From Azotosporobacter soli (lineage in GTDB: Bacteria; Bacillota; Negativicutes; SG130): a DNA stretch of 64,000 nucleotides. The notes under the pieces were generated by a model that saw nothing but the letters and a program-made list of their open reading frames with translations, made no database searches and was not told the origin of the DNA. The stretch covers positions 1-64,000 of the forward strand of contig NZ_JAUAOA010000021.1 in the NCBI RefSeq assembly GCF_030542965.1, in the 5' to 3' direction. Both the position numbers and the translations under genes were made by a program. Below are positions 63,101 through 64,000 of the stretch, piece after piece (positions within the stretch are counted from its first letter, which is position 1; each line of letters begins with the position of its first letter).

Positions 63101-64000
63101 AACGAACCGTAACGGTTGGAGAATTCGTCGCGCCGCGTAGCGACGCCGAGAAAAAAGTCGCCGCGGTCTGGCAGGAAGTGCTCGGCATTGCGCAAGTCGG
63201 CGTGACCGACAACTTCTTTTCCATCGGCGGCAACTCGATCAAAGCGATATCGACAGTGGCCAAACTGCAGAAGTTTTTCGCGGTCAGCATCAACGATCTC
63301 TTTGAGCAGCAGACGTTGGAAGGCTTGGCGAAACGGATGACGCCGCGCGAGGACAATTTAAAGGTGCGCTTGTCACAGCTGAAGGAATTGGAAAAGGACG
63401 TAGAGCGCGATGTTCTAGAAACGTCTGAAATTGCGGCGCAGAAACGCGACTATGCGGCGAAGAATGAAGCGTACCTAGCGATGGCGCTGGACGGGGAAAA
63501 AGACTACCGCGACGTGTTGGTAACCGGCGCGACCGGTTACTTGGGCATCCATGTCCTGCATGAGTTGCTCACTACGAAAACCTGCCGTCTGCATGTCATC
63601 ATCCGCGGCCAGACGCAAGAAGCGGCGCAGCAGCGTTTGGCGAAAAAAATCGCGTATTATTTCGGCCCGCAGGCCTGGCAGGAACTGAAGATCGACGAAC
63701 GTGTGACGATTCTGGCCGGCGACCTGCAAGCCGCGCAGCTCGGCGTGGCTGCGGCGGCGTATCAAGAAATGGCGGAGCGTGTCGAGGCGATCATCCATAC
63801 GGCGGCCAACGTCCGGCATTACGGCCATTATCAGGAGTTTTACGACAGCAATGTGCAGGCGACGCTGGAACTCTTGGCACTTGCCAAAACCGGCAGTCGC
63901 AAGGATTTTCACCACATTTCGACGATGTCGGTCGGCGACGGCGCCATTGCAAAACAGGAACGGGCCGTGTTTACCGAATATGAGTTGGATATCGGCCAGG
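57193..64000 (+). CDS. Nonribosomal peptide synthetase C-A-T-C-A-T-R (3' end beyond window)
   Basis: An open frame of 2,269 codons to the window edge. Domains by residue: C1 about 8-440 (motif HHVICDN at 136, where the last Gly of HHxxxDG is Asn); A1 about 450-935 (YTSGSTGLPKG, YGPTEYTIY, YRTGD, GKVDKKALPE); T1 with GGTSLK (Ser982); C2 about 1033-1466 (HHIVLDG); A2 about 1480-1965; T2 with GGNSIK (Ser2015); then a thioester reductase domain starting VLVTGATGYLGIHV near 2107, incomplete here. The N-terminal C domain suggests a starter unit, such as a fatty acyl group, on a dipeptide. The terminal reductase releases an aldehyde, which can cyclise to a pyrazinone. GGAGGTG precedes the ATG. Confidence 0.94.
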   Translation, partial: MKAQSEQLVTLTHAQRRIMYGEEFHPGTNFANLAAAFDLPGDWEIERLKESINAVLDCNDAFRLRLKRDAVSGETLQYVASGSVQSFQVTELATQAQLDDWIHTAVETPFYLYDQKLYRILLARCQGRLVLLLVAHHVICDNGSLYNFIRQVQERYTGQERGSVKRSYLDYINEEKAYLESKQYKTDGDFWRGRFAELPEYSALYGKETPAMNIAAERIEFTLPSEALGRLNAFCTANQLSYFRVFTTLFAVWLARVTGRYDMVLGVPFHNRVSEASKGRLGHFVSTLPLRISLDEEDTFQQALAKVNDELQAAIAHQRYPFDRLVEDLTQRQGERVRLLEYYLVQSSVGRDGLQNCTATLPKRKFSPEPFVFYLNQGLDDAAGLKKIVIEYQSAKYTEQEVQMIYDGLLTLLDGVLTDAAQRISFLPLLSAAQREVLLSTFNDTALEVPLERSYHSLFREQAKRTPENTALVFKETSYTYRQLDERTDSLALLLREHGVTSETIVPIMLERSAEMVIAAIAVMKAGGAYLPLDIKYPQARLDYMLEDSNARLILSELSLKDKFSRFEGFFIDVKDATNYPPVQKPPEEHSSGDNLAAIIYTSGSTGLPKGTMILHRGLINMFYSENRATALSAKDRLASYASFSFDASMWSNFAPLLVGAAVYLVPAEIMLSLDELNRFFETNQISVTFMTTQLCEQFAELVENKSLRLMATGGEKYKAYRETPYQIVNAYGPTEYTIYTTRFLIDRPYANMPIGKPLANTWVYVLDKNLQLQPIGVPGELCIAGAQMARGYRNRPELTAEKFIANPHATNELNQRLYRTGDLVRWLPDGNLEFLSRIDQQVKIRGFRIEIGEIEQKILQYDDVKEAVVIARDDAAGNKYLCGYFAAARKVDVEALKGFMLADLPDFMIPQHLLQIEALPLTANGKVDKKALPEINGGAEIGEYIAPRNDLEQELCTLWQDILGVKQVGISNTFTSLGGTSLKLVVLGAKLQKFFAVSLSVAELLKIPTVEILAKRLAHTPKDAVRYEPIPNLPLADDYAVSPAQKGMYIIDKMADIGNTYHVVLPIFLEGRLDKARLGMAIDSLVERHPALRTSFALRDGEVRQKISAGVRLKKTIKVVDESAIDNAIADFIQRFDLEEAPLFRVALLEIDAYKHMLVLDAHHIVLDGVSVVVLVKELMKLYQNESLPPLTVSYHEYAAWYNARLESGALGKQEAFWLERLQGELPVLNLATDYPRPANKKYQGGKIFADLDKGTAEKLKRIAEAQGVTFFALLLAAFKTLLARYSGQDEIIVGSPFANRTHPDVDGMLGMFVNTLPLRSYPQRDKTFQAYLQEVNEILLSANDNQAYPFEKMVEKLGLERDVSRNPIYDVVFAFFVEEFLFDAGGLSIKRYDYDAKEAHFDLLFYVFENQQGLSMFLEYDRNLYQTESAQRLTEHFINLLGVLADGIDGKLAEFEFISSAERERLLCAFNAKQLPVPFERAYHSLFREQAARTPDKAALVFKGNVLSYRQLDEKTDRLALALRKRGVQRETIVPIMLERSAEMVVAALAVMKAGGAYLPLDIKYPQARLDYMLSDSAATLILSQPLLKEKFIQFSGAFIDVTDPALYEVDGGAELVCPDVNHGRDLAAIIYTSGSTGLPKGTMILHRNIVNMCLSEICDMQMTEADIMASYASFSFDAAMWSNFSPLLTGATVHIVPEEIMLSLADLNLFFEEHRATVTFMTTQLCEQFTELADNKSLRILATGGEKYKSYRPTSYQVVNGYGPTEYTVYTTRFVIDKNYDNIPIGKPLANARVYVVDKDYRLQPVGVPGELCVAGPQLSRGYRNRDDLTLEKFIANPYGEGEIYGRMYRTGDLVRWLPDGNLEFLSRIDQQVKIRGFRIEIGEIEQKIMAYDTVKEAVVVAKDDSSGNKFLCAYFTATEAVALEDLKGFMANDLPNYMIPAYIMQIETMPLNANGKIDKKALPEVERTVTVGEFVAPRSDAEKKVAAVWQEVLGIAQVGVTDNFFSIGGNSIKAISTVAKLQKFFAVSINDLFEQQTLEGLAKRMTPREDNLKVRLSQLKELEKDVERDVLETSEIAAQKRDYAAKNEAYLAMALDGEKDYRDVLVTGATGYLGIHVLHELLTTKTCRLHVIIRGQTQEAAQQRLAKKIAYYFGPQAWQELKIDERVTILAGDLQAAQLGVAAAAYQEMAERVEAIIHTAANVRHYGHYQEFYDSNVQATLELLALAKTGSRKDFHHISTMSVGDGAIAKQERAVFTEYELDIGQ

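Noticed and set aside
61438-63195. A 585-codon open frame on the minus strand opposite NRPS module 2
   Set aside because: Same shadow effect as in module 1. The two antisense products resemble each other only because the A domains are duplicated.
1-64000. CRISPR arrays, rRNA genes and prophage genes
   Set aside because: No regularly spaced direct repeats, no rRNA sequence and no phage structural or integrase genes were seen.

Overview
The window looks like a chromosomal stretch from an anaerobic, probably acetogenic or fermentative Firmicute of the Negativicutes (Sporomusaceae-like). This is an inference from gene content: a complete folate C1 set (folD, fhs, a MetF-like reductase, NfnAB), a Tat-exported fumarate reductase of the methylmenaquinol type with menaquinone-type UbiA/UbiD enzymes, the siroheme-dependent heme enzymes AhbA/AhbB, a lactate permease, LarB/C/E, and a corrinoid protein with a methyltransferase-like partner. 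No rRNA or other phylogenetic marker is present, so the genus cannot be fixed.

Layout: 1-0.7 kb, an IS200-type tnpA element. 0.8-1.2 kb, tRNA His-Gln-Lys-Leu. 1.2-1.6 kb, a 103-bp inverted-repeat element. 1.6-3.4 kb (minus), a KimA-like potassium transporter. 3.9-4.1 kb, two identical tRNA-Gly genes. 4.2-10.5 kb, the protein quality-control block tig-clpP-clpX-lon-engB. 10.6-12.5 kb, ahbA-ahbB-ptb. 12.9-14.5 kb, lactate permease. 14.6-23.1 kb, polyprenyl synthase, tatA1, mfrABE, tatA2-tatC, ubiD, ubiA: quinone synthesis, quinol-linked fumarate reduction outside the membrane, and the exporter it needs. 23.1-28.7 kb, folD-fhs-metF-nfnA-nfnB. 28.9-32.7 kb, pabA-pabB-pabC plus an exonuclease and YjbQ: 4-aminobenzoate for folate, next to the folate C1 genes.

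32.8-38.6 kb carries an aromatic-acid-exporter-like membrane protein (minus), a diguanylate cyclase, larC-larE-larB for the nickel-pincer cofactor, and a patatin. 38.7-45.5 kb is the most unusual region. A B12-binding corrinoid protein, a UroD/MtaA-family protein that seems to lack the usual zinc ligands, and a histidine kinase with an N-terminal DUF1638-like domain are translationally coupled, and are followed by two response regulators (receiver-PAS-HD-GYP and receiver-PAS-histidine kinase). I propose that enzyme-derived corrinoid methyltransferase parts act here as a sensor feeding phosphorelay and c-di-GMP outputs. 45.6-48.2 kb holds an exported, degenerate pyrophosphatase-like protein, a LigB-type dioxygenase, an ECF sigma factor and a desulforedoxin-like mini-protein.

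48.4-56.8 kb is a mannose-glycan locus: two GT4 glycosyltransferases, a phosphohexomutase, two GH130 mannoside phosphorylase-family proteins in divergent orientation, an (alpha/alpha)6-type protein and ManC. 56.9-64.0 kb starts a nonribosomal peptide locus: a 93-residue unknown protein and a C-A-T-C-A-T-R synthetase cut by the window end, of the type that releases peptide aldehydes or pyrazinones. Most genes run on the plus strand in tight operons. Several good sigma-A-type promoters and intrinsic terminators mark the operon boundaries. All functional calls come from reading motifs by eye; no database search was run.
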